Assembly (NCBI RefSeq): GCF_014596525.1
Contig: NZ_MSJP01000047.1
Coordinates: 1-64,000 of the forward strand
Length of the DNA stretch: 64,000 nt
Reading direction: 5' to 3'
From: Streptomyces sp. CBMA291
GTDB taxonomy: Bacteria > Actinomycetota > Actinomycetes > Streptomycetales > Streptomycetaceae
Shown here: positions 18,453-27,061 of the stretch, in pieces
Position numbering within the stretch: position 1 is the stretch's first letter
How the letters are laid out: each line of letters starts with the position of its first letter
The notes under the pieces: model-generated
Told to the model about the DNA's origin: nothing
Databases searched by the model: none
What the model saw: only the letters and a program-made list of their open reading frames with translations
Program-made: the position numbers and the translations under genes

Positions 18453-19190
18453 TCACAGCACCGTCGCGTCCAGCAGCATCAGCGCCGCCACCGCGAGGAG
18501 GGCCGCGCCGAAGACGCGGCGCAGGGTGTCGCCCGAGACCTTCGAGGCGAGGCGGCGGCCGTCCCAGGCGCCCAGGATCGCCGCTCCCGCGAAGGGGGCG
18601 ACCACCGCCCAGTCCAGCGTCTGCGCCGTGCCCGCCCTCGCGAGCAGCGCGGCGAGCGCGTTGGTGGCGACGACCAGCAGGCTGGTGCCGACCGCCGTCC
18701 GCATCCGCAGGCCCACGACCTGCACCAGGGCCGGCACGGTGAGGAAGCCGCCGCCCACCCCGAGGACTCCGGTGACCGCGCCGAGCCCGGCGCCCGCGCC
18801 CGCGACGGCGCCGGTCGAGCGACGGACGCCCTCCGCCGGGGCCGCGGGCCTGAGCATCCGTACCGCCGCGATCCCCGCGACCGCCGCGAACCCGGCGGTC
18901 AGCAGGGTCTCCGGGAGGTGGGCCGCGAGAAGGCCGCCGAGCGCCGCGGGGACGAGTCCCGCCGCCGCGAAGAGCGCGCCGGTCCGCCAGCGGACGTTGC
19001 CGTCCTTCGCGTGGCCGTAGAGCGCGGTCGCCGAGGTGGCGAGGACGATCAGGAGGCTCGCGGTGGCGGCGGCGGACGGGGAGAAGCCGAGCAGGTAGAT
19101 CAGGACGGGGACGGCGAGGACGCTGCCTCCGCCGCCGAGCGCCCCGAGCGCGAGGCCGACGACGGCCCCGGCCGCGAGCGCGATCAGCAT
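18453..19190 (-). CDS. TauE/SafE-family membrane exporter (sulfite/organosulfonate type)
   Basis: 245 residues with about eight TM helices arranged as two repeats. The family motif VGLALGALGGGGSVLAVP opens the first half and AVTGVLGVGGGFLTVPAL the second. In CstR regulons this family exports sulfite or related sulfur oxyanions. Its upstream region (19191-19420) carries three TACCCC-type operators, so the local repressor probably controls it. Ends near the regulator's 3' end (convergent). Confidence 0.9.
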   Translation of the reverse strand: MLIALAAGAVVGLALGALGGGGSVLAVPVLIYLLGFSPSAAATASLLIVLATSATALYGHAKDGNVRWRTGALFAAAGLVPAALGGLLAAHLPETLLTAGFAAVAGIAAVRMLRPAAPAEGVRRSTGAVAGAGAGLGAVTGVLGVGGGFLTVPALVQVVGLRMRTAVGTSLLVVATNALAALLARAGTAQTLDWAVVAPFAGAAILGAWDGRRLASKVSGDTLRRVFGAALLAVAALMLLDATVL

Positions 19191-19356
19191 CGGGCCGGTC
19201 CCGACGGGGCGACGAGGGGGTCTGTGGGCGGCACGCCGCCCTCCTTTCGCGAACCCTGAGGGCCCTAAGGGCCGTAAGGGCCGGTCGATCGGGCCCCTAG
19301 GGGGGCCGGTGGCACGGCCTCGGAGGGGGCCGGCGTGGCGGCCCGGGAGGCTTGAT

Positions 19357-19420
19357 TACCCCTGGGGGTATGCAATCGACCCTAACAGATGTACCCCCGG
19401 GGGTATCCACCCCGGGGGTA
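19357..19420. promoter_or_regulatory. Cluster of three CsoR/CstR-type operators
   Basis: TACCCCTGGGGGTA (19357-19370), TACCCCCGGGGGTA (19392-19405) and a shorter ACCCCGGGGGT (19409-19419). They sit between the wrbA stop and the TauE/SafE start, on the promoter side of the exporter. Spacing between the first two centres is 35 bp. The same arms occur at 17993 upstream of the regulator. Confidence 0.75.
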
Positions 19421-19447
19421 CGTGAGCCCTGTCGCAGCCCTGTGCGC

Positions 19448-20056
19448 TCAGGCGTCGGCCAGGCCCTTCAGCCGCTTGGCGATCTTCGTCAGACGGGCCC
19501 CCTGGTAGCGCGCGGCCTGGAGGACCTCCTCGCCGGGGGCGCCGTTCGCGGCGGGGTGCGCGGTGCCGTACGGGTTGCCGCCCGCCGCATACACCGCCGG
19601 GTCCGTGAAGCCGGGCGAGACGATGACCGAGCCCCAGTGGTGGAAGGTGTTGTAGAGCGCGAGCAGCGTCGACTCGTTGCCGCCGTGCAGGTTGTGCGCG
19701 CTGGTGAACGCCGTGGCCGGCTTGTCCGCCATGACGCCGCGCTGCCACAGGCCGCCCGTGGTGTCGACGTACTGCTTGAGCTGCGCGGCCACGTTGCCGA
19801 AGCGGGTCGGGGAGCCGAGCGCGTACGCGTCCGCCCACTCCAGGTCCTCCAGCGTGGCGATCTCCACGTCCCCGGTGGCGTCCACATGAGCGCGCCACGC
19901 CGGGTTCGCGTCGATGGCGGCCTCGGGGGCGAGTTCGGCCACCCGGCGCAGGCGCACCTCGGCGCCCTCCTTCTCCGCGCCCTCGGCGACGGCTCGGGCG
20001 AGCTGATGGACGGCACCCGTGGACGAGTAGTAGACGACGGCGACCTTGACGGACAT
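19448..20056 (-). CDS. wrbA: NAD(P)H:quinone oxidoreductase, WrbA-type flavoprotein
   Basis: 202 residues, ATG 20056 behind GAGGAGAG. Flavodoxin-like fold: VKVAVVYYSSTGAVHQLA (FMN phosphate loop), GSPTRFGNVAAQLKQYVD and AFTSAHNLHGGNESTLLALYNTFHHWG are family hallmarks. It performs two-electron reduction of quinones and protects against redox cycling. It is divergent from a TetR-type regulator gene, with inverted repeats in the spacer, so that regulator probably controls it. Confidence 0.93.
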   Translation of the reverse strand: MSVKVAVVYYSSTGAVHQLARAVAEGAEKEGAEVRLRRVAELAPEAAIDANPAWRAHVDATGDVEIATLEDLEWADAYALGSPTRFGNVAAQLKQYVDTTGGLWQRGVMADKPATAFTSAHNLHGGNESTLLALYNTFHHWGSVIVSPGFTDPAVYAAGGNPYGTAHPAANGAPGEEVLQAARYQGARLTKIAKRLKGLADA

Positions 20057-20068
20057 GGCTCTCTCCTC

Positions 20069-20121
20069 AACCGGATTACTTTCCGTTTCGATCGGAAGGC
20101 TAAGCGGATTCCTATCCGGTT
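20069..20121. promoter_or_regulatory. Nested inverted repeats between wrbA and the TetR-type gene
   Basis: Outer arms AACCGGAT (20069-20076) and ATCCGGTT (20114-20121); inner arms TTCCG / CGGAA (about 20081-20097). The whole element sits in the divergent promoter region just upstream of wrbA. Layout fits a TetR-type operator. Confidence 0.55.
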
Positions 20122-20232
20122 GGCAAGGGGACCGGGTATGCTCGGTTCCCAGGAGCCAATGGGCGAGCGAGCGCACGAGCGACCGGAGCAGGGGAGACGG
20201 GACGCGGCGGGAGCGGGACGAGGAGTCGACGG

Positions 20233-21141
20233 ATGAGCAGGGAGACCCCCGGGACGGGGACCGAGATGACGACCGGGACAGGGGCCGGGGCAGGAGCCCG
20301 GACAGGGGCCGAGGCGAGGGCCGGGAGCGGCGGGGAGCCCGCGAGCGCGCCCACGGGGGCGAGTACCGGCCCCGGTGCGGGCACGGCGACCCCTACGGGC
20401 CCGAACCCGGGTGCGGGTACGGCGACTCCTACGGCCCCGAGCCCGGGTGCGGGTGCGGGTGCGAATTCGGCGACCCCTACGGGCCCGGGTCCGGGTCCGG
20501 GCGCCCGTGCAGTCCCCGCCCCCCTAGGGGGTCTGGAGCCCGCGCGGCCCCTGGAGCTTCTCCCCGGTCTCGACTCCCCCGTTCCCGAGCGGGCCGACGC
20601 CGCGCGCAACCGGCGCCGGATCCTCGACGCCGCCGCCCGGATCGTCGCCGAGGAGGGGCCCGCCGCCGTCACCATGAACCAGGTCGCCCACGCCAGCGGC
20701 ATCGGCGTCGGCACCGTCTACCGGCGCTTCGGCGACGTCAACCAGCTTCTGTGGGCGCTCCTCGACGACCGCGAGCGCCGGTTCCAGGAGGCGTACATGA
20801 GCGGTCCGCCGCCGCTCGGCCCCGGCGCGCCCGCCGCCGAGCGGCTCGACGCCTTCCTCGACGCGCTCGTCGACCGGACGGGCGAACAGCGCGAGATCCT
20901 GCTCGCCGCCCACTCCGCCGCGCCCCGCGCCCGTCACCACAGCGGCGCGTACAACCTGATGCACGCGCACGTGTCGCTGCTCGTCGCCCGGATCAGGCCG
21001 GAGGCCGACAGCGCGCTCCTCGCCCATCTGCTGCTCGCGCCGTTCTCGCCCGAGCTGATGCACCATCTGGCGGTCGAGCGCGAACTGTCCGCCGAGCGCC
21101 TCAAGGAGGGCATGCGGGAACTCCTCCGGCTGCGGTCCTGA
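20233..21141 (+). CDS. TetR/AcrR-family regulator with a long low-complexity N-terminus
   Basis: 302 residues, ATG 20233 behind GAGGAG. Residues 1-115 are Gly/Ala/Thr/Pro-rich with near-repeats of GAGTATPTGP; the normal TetR fold begins only at about 117 (RADAARNRRRILDAAARIVAEEG) with the HTH AVTMNQVAHASGIGVGTVYRRFGDVNQLL. Usual family length is about 190-200 residues, so the extension is an expansion made of GGGTACGG-like DNA repeats. No better internal start with a ribosome site is seen. It probably represses wrbA. Confidence 0.82.
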   Translation: MSRETPGTGTEMTTGTGAGAGARTGAEARAGSGGEPASAPTGASTGPGAGTATPTGPNPGAGTATPTAPSPGAGAGANSATPTGPGPGPGARAVPAPLGGLEPARPLELLPGLDSPVPERADAARNRRRILDAAARIVAEEGPAAVTMNQVAHASGIGVGTVYRRFGDVNQLLWALLDDRERRFQEAYMSGPPPLGPGAPAAERLDAFLDALVDRTGEQREILLAAHSAAPRARHHSGAYNLMHAHVSLLVARIRPEADSALLAHLLLAPFSPELMHHLAVERELSAERLKEGMRELLRLRS

Positions 21142-21195
21142 CCGCCCGCTGAAACGGGCTGGACCGGACCTTCCCCCCGGGCGCACCATCCCGTC

Positions 21196-21774
21196 ATGAC
21201 GAGCGACGCCCCGAAGACCTTCCTGATCCTGCACGGCTACGAGAACCGGCGCCCGCCGGGCCACTGGCAGCACTGGCTCGCCGGGGAGCTGCGGGCGCGC
21301 GGCCACGAGGTGCGGTACCCGCAGCTCCCTGAGCCGGACGCGCCCGTCCTCGACGACTGGCTCGCGGTCCTGGAGGAGTACGGGAAGCGGCCCGCATCGG
21401 GTGAGTTCGTGGTGCTCGCCCACAGCCTCTCCGTCCTGCTGTGGCTGCGGGCGGGCGCGCGCCGCCCGGACGCGGACCGGGTGCTGCTCGTCGCCCCGCC
21501 CTCACCCCCGGTGACCGCCTCGATCCCGCCGATCGCCGCCTTCGCCGACGGTCTCGACCTCACCCCGCGAGGACCGCTCTCCGCGCGGCTCGTGTACGGC
21601 GACGGGGACCCGTACTGCCCCGAGGGCGCCGATCTGCACTACGGGCTTCCGCTCGGCCTCGACATGGACCGCGTACCCGGCGGGGAGCACCTCAACCCGG
21701 ACACCGGTTACGGCCCCTGGCCCTCGGTCCTGGCCTGGTGCGAGGACTCGGCGGTACGGGTCGGGGGACGCTGA
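21196..21774 (+). CDS. RBBP9/YdeN-type alpha/beta hydrolase
   Basis: 192 residues. ILHGYENRRPPGHWQHWL at the oxyanion-hole loop, nucleophile S77 in VLAHSLS, acid D138 in VYGDGDPYC and H165 in GGEHLNP give a complete triad. The short size and the HWxxWL motif place it in the DUF1749/RBBP9 serine hydrolase group. The physiological substrate is unknown. It follows the TetR-type gene by 54 nt on the same strand and may be co-transcribed. Confidence 0.87.
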   Translation: MTSDAPKTFLILHGYENRRPPGHWQHWLAGELRARGHEVRYPQLPEPDAPVLDDWLAVLEEYGKRPASGEFVVLAHSLSVLLWLRAGARRPDADRVLLVAPPSPPVTASIPPIAAFADGLDLTPRGPLSARLVYGDGDPYCPEGADLHYGLPLGLDMDRVPGGEHLNPDTGYGPWPSVLAWCEDSAVRVGGR

Positions 21775-22310
21775 CCGCAACCCCCTGTCGGAGGCCCCTT
21801 CCGGAGACGCCGACCGGACACGCGGGAGAGGCCGGTCCCTCGTGCACGGGAGGCCGGTCCCGCGCGTGCGGGCGACGCTCCCGCCGGGCGGGCGGCCCGC
21901 CGCGCGGTGATGATGGATCGGGAGCACCGCCGCGCCGAGGTGCCCACCCGCCGTCCCGGCCGTAGCCCGCAAACCCGAAGCCCTCAACCGCAGGACCAGC
22001 CACGCCCACGGGCACGGACCCGGACACGCCCACGGACACGGGCACGGGCGCAGGCAGGCATAGGCACGGCGGGCGCGGGTGCAGGCGCAGGCCCGCAGGC
22101 ATCCACCCATCCACCCCAACACCCCAACACCCCAACACCCCAACACCCCAACACCCCAACACCCCTCCAACTCCCCAGAACCCCCAGGGAATTGCGTATT
22201 CCAGGTTTCAATCCTCCGTCCTGCGACAGGAATTGTGGAGAAGGTGTTCACAAAGGGCCCCGCACATCGCTAGCTTCCCCTCATCCTCGTACGCAACGGG
22301 AAGGACCTCT
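21775..22310. other. 535-bp intergenic region with an 8-bp microsatellite
   Basis: No supported gene. It contains GACACGGGCAC-like runs (22015-22060), the ACCCCAAC tandem repeat (22113-22160), and close to the aminopeptidase start a small inverted repeat TCCTG-CGA-CAGGA (22219-22231). The AT-rich patch at 22190-22260 is the likely promoter of the downstream aminopeptidase. Confidence 0.5.
22113..22160. repeat. 8-bp microsatellite (ACCCCAAC)x6
   Basis: Six exact tandem copies of ACCCCAAC plus a partial seventh. The period is not a multiple of three, consistent with non-coding DNA. Confidence 0.9.
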
Positions 22311-23864
22311 GTGAACGCAACCCAGCGTCGTGCCGCGGCCATTCTGGCCGCCGCCGCACTCGCCACCCCGCTGGTCCTCGCCTCCCCCGCGACCGCCGGG
22401 CAGGACCCCGCGGCCGCACCCGCCCGCGATGCCGCCAAGCTGGCGAAGAAGCTGGTGCGTGAGACCACCGCCCAGGACGCCTACAAGCACCTCCAGAAAT
22501 TCCAGGCGATAGCCGACTCGGCCGGCGGTCACCGTGCGGCCGGTTCGCTCGGGCACGACGCCTCGGCCGCGTACGTGTACACGCAGCTGAAGAAGGCCGG
22601 CTACGACGTCTCGTACCAGAAGTTCGACTTCGAGTACACGGAGACGCAGGCGGAGCGGGCCTCCGTCGTCTCCCCCGCGCCCCGCACGATCGACGTCAAG
22701 GCGATGTCGTACACCAAGTCCACCCCGGTCGGCGGCATCACCGCGGGCCTGGTGGCGGCCCCCATCGACGCCGACGGCACCAACGGCTGCGAGCCCTCCG
22801 ACTTCGCCTCCGACACCTTCACCGGCAAGATCGCCCTGATCAAGCGGGGTGGCTGCACCTTCGCCGTGAAGCAGCAGAACGCGGCCGCCGCCGGTGCCTC
22901 CGCCGCCCTGATCTACAACAACACCGAGGGCATCCTCTCCGGCACCCTCGGCGACGCGGCCTCCGGGAAGATCCCGACCGGCGGTCTCACCCAGGACGAG
23001 GGCACCCGGCTCGCCGCCGACCTCGCCGCCGGGCCGGTCACGCTCTCCGTGGAGATCCGCCAGCTCCAGCAGATCCGGACCACCAACAACGTCATCGCGG
23101 AGACCCGCGCGGGCAACGCCGCCAACACCGTGATGCTCGGCTCGCACCTCGACTCCGTCACCGCGGGCCCCGGCATCAACGACAACGGCTCCGGCTCCGC
23201 GGGCCTCCTCCAGACCGCCCTCGAACTGGCCAAGTCCAAGGAGAAGGTCCGCAACAAGGTCCGCTTCGCCTGGTGGTCCGCCGAGGAGAACGGGCTGCTC
23301 GGCTCCCAGCACTACGTCGACAACCTGACCGCGCTCGACAAGAGCGAGATCAAGCTCTACCTCAACTTCGACATGATCGCGTCGCCGAACTACGGCCTGT
23401 TCGTCTACGACGGCGACGACTCGGACGGCGTCGGCGAGGGCCCCGGCCCGGCGGGCTCCGCCCAGCTGGAGCGTGACATCACCGACTACATGGACAAGAA
23501 GGGGCTCCCGCACGCGGGCACCGACTTCACCGGGCGCTCCGACTACGGCCCGTTCATCGAGGTCGGCATCCCCTCCGGCGGCACCTTCACCGGCGCCGAG
23601 GGCATCAAGTCCCCGGCGGAGGCGGCCAAGTTCGGCGGCCAGGCGGGCGTCGCGTACGACGTGAACTACCACGCCAAGGGCGACGACCTGAAGAACATCA
23701 ACATGACGGCCTTCGCCGCCAACATCGGCGTCATCGCCAACGCCGTGGGCACCTACGCCCACGACATCTCGTCCCTGCGCAAGCCGGTCACCTCCGTCCC
23801 GACCACCGGCGGCGGCACCGGCGGCGGCGGTCTCCACACCGGCCACGACGAGGTCACCGGCTGA
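22311..23864 (+). CDS. Secreted M28 aminopeptidase with PA domain
   Basis: 517 residues. GTG 22311 is chosen because GGAAGGA lies just upstream and the following residues form a signal peptide ending near SPATA|GQ. A protease-associated (PA) domain occupies about 130-265 (GKIALIKRGGCTFAVKQQNAAAAGASAALIYNN). The di-zinc peptidase follows with LGSHLDSV, DNGSGSAGLL, WSAEENGLLGS, NFDMIASP and a C-terminal NYHAKGDD ligand. These are the ligands and catalytic Glu of the Streptomyces griseus aminopeptidase group. The C-terminus carries a Gly-rich tail. Role: extracellular release of N-terminal residues from peptides. Confidence 0.95.
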   Translation: MNATQRRAAAILAAAALATPLVLASPATAGQDPAAAPARDAAKLAKKLVRETTAQDAYKHLQKFQAIADSAGGHRAAGSLGHDASAAYVYTQLKKAGYDVSYQKFDFEYTETQAERASVVSPAPRTIDVKAMSYTKSTPVGGITAGLVAAPIDADGTNGCEPSDFASDTFTGKIALIKRGGCTFAVKQQNAAAAGASAALIYNNTEGILSGTLGDAASGKIPTGGLTQDEGTRLAADLAAGPVTLSVEIRQLQQIRTTNNVIAETRAGNAANTVMLGSHLDSVTAGPGINDNGSGSAGLLQTALELAKSKEKVRNKVRFAWWSAEENGLLGSQHYVDNLTALDKSEIKLYLNFDMIASPNYGLFVYDGDDSDGVGEGPGPAGSAQLERDITDYMDKKGLPHAGTDFTGRSDYGPFIEVGIPSGGTFTGAEGIKSPAEAAKFGGQAGVAYDVNYHAKGDDLKNINMTAFAANIGVIANAVGTYAHDISSLRKPVTSVPTTGGGTGGGGLHTGHDEVTG

Positions 23865-23878
23865 CACGTCCGTAAGAC

Positions 23879-23929
23879 GATCACACCGACCGGGCGGACC
23901 GCCGCACCGACCGGGCCGGCCGTGTGATC
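23879..23929. terminator. Possible hairpin between convergent genes
   Basis: GATCACAC (23879-23886) and GTGTGATC (23922-23929) form an 8-bp stem around a GC-rich 35-nt loop containing two CCGACCGGGC repeats. It lies between the convergent aminopeptidase and DUF853 genes and runs into the stop of the latter. Confidence 0.4.
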
Positions 23930-25565
23930 AACGCCGTCGGCGGGCGGTTCCGAAGAGCGAGCGGCTGATCTCCCGGCCCAGCTGGGTGCCGACCGAACGC
24001 GCCAGGGACTTGAACATCCCGCTGCCGACGACCTGTTCGACGAGCGAGGGCTCCTCCTCCGGGGCCCTCGCTTTCGTCCGCCCGGACCCGTAAGGGGGAT
24101 CCGGGACCGGCCCGGAAGGGGCCCCTGATCCCGACCCGTACGGGGACCCCGAGGCGGCCCCCGGACCCGAGGCGGGCGCGGACCCGGCCGTCTCCCGTTC
24201 CCCCTCCGTCAGCTTCTCGTACGCCGACTCCCGGTCCACCGCCTGCGCGTACCGCCCGTACAGCGGCGAGCCCTTCACCGCCGCGTCCAGGGCCGCCGGG
24301 TCCACCGGCCCCATCAGCGACTCCGGAGCCCGCAGCCGGGTCGCTGCCACCGGGGTCGGCGCGCCCCGCTCGCTCAGTACGGTCACCACCGCCTCGCCCG
24401 TGCCCAGACCGGTCAGCACCTCCTCCAGGTCGTACGGCGAGTTCGGGAAGGTCCGTACGGTCGCCTTCAGCGCCTTCGCGTCGTCGGGGGTGAAGGCGCG
24501 CAGCGCGTGCTGCACGCGGTTGCCCAACTGCCCGAGGACGTCGGCGGGAACGTCCCTGGGCGTCTGCGTCACGAAGAACACCCCCACGCCCTTCGACCGG
24601 ATCAGCCGAACCGTCTGGGTGATCGACTCCAGGAACGCCTTCGACGCCCCCTTGAAGAGCAGATGCGCCTCGTCGAAGAAGAACACCAGCTTCGGCTGGT
24701 CGAGATCCCCGACCTCCGGCAGATCGTGATAGAGGTCCGCGAGCAGCCACATCAGGAAGGTCGAGAAGAGCTGCGGCTTGTCCTGTACGGCGGGCAGTTC
24801 GAGGACCGAGACGATCCCGCGCCCGTCCCGCGCCGTCCGCAGCAGCTCGCCCGTGTCGAACTCCGGCTCCCCGAAGAACTCCCCCGCACCCTGCTGCTCG
24901 AAGGCGGTGAGCGAGCGCAGGATCACCCCCGCCGTCGCCGTCGACAGACCGCCGATTCCCTTGAGTTCGGGCTTGCCCACATCCGATACGAGGAACGCCG
25001 CCACCGCCCGCAGGTCCTTGAGGTCGACCAGTTCGAGCCCCTTGGCGTCGGCGTAGTGGAAGATCAGGCCGAGGGACTGCTCCTGGGTCGGATTGAGCTG
25101 GAGCACCTTCGCGAGGAGGACCGGGCCGAAGCCGGTCACCGTGGCGCGGACCGGGATGCCGGGACCGGTGCCGCCGAGCCCGTAGAACTCGGCGGGGAAG
25201 CCCGTCGCCCGCCACTCCTGCCCGACCTGTCCGGCCCGTTCCCGCGCCTTCCCGCTCTCCGCGCCCGGCGCCGAGATCCCCGACAGGTCGCCCTTGACGT
25301 CGGCGAGGAAGACCGGCACCCCGTGCGCCGACAACTGCTCGGCGATCAGCTGGAGCGTCTTCGTCTTGCCGGTCCCGGTGGCGCCCGCGACGAGCCCGTG
25401 CCGGTTGAGTACGGCGAGCGGAATCCGGATCGGCGCGTCCGGGTGACAGACGCCGTCCCAGAGGAGCGCCCCCAGTTCGAGTGCCGCGCCCTCGAACGCG
25501 TATCCGGCGGCGATCTCGGCGGCGGGCCCGACGGGCACCTCGGGCGGCTGCTCGCTCGCGCTCAT
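23928..25565 (-). CDS. DUF853/HerA-like ATP-binding protein
   Basis: 545 residues, ATG 25565. Walker A GATGTGKTKT (61-70), Walker B LVFFFDEAHLLF, and the DUF853 markers FLADVKGDLSG, FHYADAKGLELVDLKDL and GVGVFFVTQTPRDVPADVLGQLGNRVQHALRAFTP are visible. The family (YjgR) is related to HerA-FtsK ATPases; its cellular role is not established. A Gly/Ser/Pro-rich insert near residues 450-505 is low complexity. It is divergent from the small VapB-like gene. Not obviously part of a NurA-HerA defence pair, since no nuclease gene is adjacent. Confidence 0.9.
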   Translation of the reverse strand: MSASEQPPEVPVGPAAEIAAGYAFEGAALELGALLWDGVCHPDAPIRIPLAVLNRHGLVAGATGTGKTKTLQLIAEQLSAHGVPVFLADVKGDLSGISAPGAESGKARERAGQVGQEWRATGFPAEFYGLGGTGPGIPVRATVTGFGPVLLAKVLQLNPTQEQSLGLIFHYADAKGLELVDLKDLRAVAAFLVSDVGKPELKGIGGLSTATAGVILRSLTAFEQQGAGEFFGEPEFDTGELLRTARDGRGIVSVLELPAVQDKPQLFSTFLMWLLADLYHDLPEVGDLDQPKLVFFFDEAHLLFKGASKAFLESITQTVRLIRSKGVGVFFVTQTPRDVPADVLGQLGNRVQHALRAFTPDDAKALKATVRTFPNSPYDLEEVLTGLGTGEAVVTVLSERGAPTPVAATRLRAPESLMGPVDPAALDAAVKGSPLYGRYAQAVDRESAYEKLTEGERETAGSAPASGPGAASGSPYGSGSGAPSGPVPDPPYGSGRTKARAPEEEPSLVEQVVGSGMFKSLARSVGTQLGREISRSLFGTARRRR

Positions 25566-25661
25566 CACGGCACCCCAATTCCGATTCGTCCCGGTTCGCA
25601 CCAGCATCCCACTGCCCGCGCATGGCTGCGCCGGGAGCCGCTCGACCGGTAGGCTTTCCGT

Positions 25662-25958
25662 GTGATCTTCAAGCGCATCGGAAACGGAAAGCCGTATCCC
25701 GACCACGGCCGGGAAAGCACCCGCCAGTGGGCGGACGTCGCCCCGCGCCCGGTGCGCCTCGATCAGCTGGTGACCACCAAGGGCCAGCTGGATCTCGAAA
25801 CGCTGCTCGCCGAGGACTCCACCTTCTACGGCGACCTCTTCGCGCATGTCGTGAAGTGGCAGGGCGACCTCTACCTTGAGGACGGGCTGCACCGCGCCGT
25901 CCGCGCGGCGCTCCAGCAGCGGCAGGTGCTGCACGCCCGCGTCCTGGAGATGGACTGA
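25662..25958 (+). CDS. Small conserved actinobacterial protein (VapB-antitoxin-like by family naming)
   Basis: 98 residues from GTG 25662 (MIFKRIGNGKPYPDHGRES). This sequence type is conserved in streptomycetes and is often filed under VapB-family antitoxins. I see no PIN-domain toxin gene on either side, so a toxin-antitoxin role is unsupported here. The centre LDLETLLAEDSTFYGDLFAHVVKWQGDLYLEDGLHRAVRAAL resembles a ParB/Srx-like fold fragment, but that is a weak impression. Next to a LytR_C protein gene. Confidence 0.72.
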   Translation: MIFKRIGNGKPYPDHGRESTRQWADVAPRPVRLDQLVTTKGQLDLETLLAEDSTFYGDLFAHVVKWQGDLYLEDGLHRAVRAALQQRQVLHARVLEMD

Positions 25959-26132
25959 CCCGTCCGGTCGACCGGTCCAGGTGATCGGTCCCCGCGACCG
26001 ATCCCGGCGATCGGCCCCGACGATCGGCCCGGTCGCGTCGGCTGACCCGTTCGGGGATGGTTCGCCCCCATCCGGACGCGATCACATGATCATCAAGTAG
26101 GCATCCCCGACGGGCGGCACTACGCTGCGTTC

Positions 26133-26762
26133 ATGAGCATGCTCACTCCCCCAGGAATGGGCGGAAAGTACCGCGTCACAGGGGACACTTACCCCCGCAT
26201 GCGCCGCCCTCGGCGCCGCCGCAGGCTCGTCCTCGCGGCCGCCGCAGCCGTGGTCGTGCTCGGCGGGGCCGGCTGGGGCACGCTCCAGCTCGTGGACGTC
26301 TTCTCGGGCGACGAGGGCAGGAAGACGGCGGCCGGAAAGCAGGCCGACTGCAAGCCCGAGCCCCAGGCGACCACCGCGACCGCCGCCACCCGGCCGAAGC
26401 CCGCGCAGATCACGGTGAACGTCTACAACGCGACCCCGCGCGGCGGTCTCGCCAAGGCGACGGCGGACGAACTCAAGAAGCGCGGGTTCAAAATCGGCAA
26501 GGTGGGGAACGCACCCGCCGCCTACGACAAGAAGGTCCCCGGCTTCGGGCTGCTGCTGGGCCCGCCCGGCGCCGTCAAGGGCGCTTTCCCCGTCCTCGGC
26601 ACCCAGCTCAAGGGCGCCGCCACCAAGACGGACACCCGGGCCACCGCCGACGTCGACCTGATCATCGGGACCGCCTTCAAGACCCTGGACCCGAAGGCGA
26701 CTGCGGACGCGGCCCTGATCGCCCTGAACAAGCCCGCGCCGCTCCCGACCGGGAAGTGCTGA
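26133..26762 (+). CDS. Membrane-anchored LytR C-terminal domain protein
   Basis: 209 residues. Basic cytosolic segment (MRRPRRRRR), one TM helix at about 31-53 and an extracytoplasmic LytR_C domain (ITVNVYNATPRGGLAKATADELKKRGFKIGKVGN...). LytR_C domains occur at the C-terminus of cell-wall-polymer ligases and as stand-alone proteins such as mycobacterial VirR; this one lacks the LCP catalytic domain. The start at 26133 is uncertain (ATG 26139 is also possible). Likely an envelope integrity factor. Confidence 0.85.
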   Translation: MSMLTPPGMGGKYRVTGDTYPRMRRPRRRRRLVLAAAAAVVVLGGAGWGTLQLVDVFSGDEGRKTAAGKQADCKPEPQATTATAATRPKPAQITVNVYNATPRGGLAKATADELKKRGFKIGKVGNAPAAYDKKVPGFGLLLGPPGAVKGAFPVLGTQLKGAATKTDTRATADVDLIIGTAFKTLDPKATADAALIALNKPAPLPTGKC

Positions 26763-26769
26763 GCCGGTA

Positions 26770-26881
26770 ACGACGGAAAGGGCGGGCCCGTACCGACCGG
26801 GCCCGTACCGCCCGGAAGGACGGGTCTGTACCGACGGGAAGGACGGGTCTGCACCGCCCGGAAGGACGGGCCCGTACCGAC
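26770..26881. repeat. GTACCGACGG/GGAAGGACGGG repeat tract
   Basis: Non-coding tract with five alternating copies of CCGTACCG- and GGAAGGACGGG-type words between the LytR_C gene and a terminator. It belongs to the window-wide GTACGG-rich repeat vocabulary. Confidence 0.7.
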
Positions 26882-26916
26882 GGAAAAGGCGGGCCTCGGC
26901 GGGCCCGCCCTTTTCC
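26882..26916 (+). terminator. Terminator after the LytR_C gene
   Basis: GGAAAAGGCGGGC and GCCCGCCCTTTTCC pair almost perfectly around an 8-base loop and the 3' arm includes a TTTT run. It can serve both strands (A-run on the other side). Confidence 0.75.
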
Positions 26917-27061
26917 GGTCGCACGGAGAATCGGCACTTCCGGTTCCGTTTTCACGGTCCTACTTGACGTATTCGGGTCACGCGGTGGAGCCGTCCGGCC
27001 GAATTCGTCGAATCGGCGGAGCCGTACGCCTGAGGCGGTGCGTGTCGTACGTCCGGAGTCG

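Noticed and set aside
23928..25565. HerA-like ATPase as part of a NurA-HerA or other defence system
   Set aside because: The sequence has DUF853/YjgR features and no nuclease or defence gene is adjacent.
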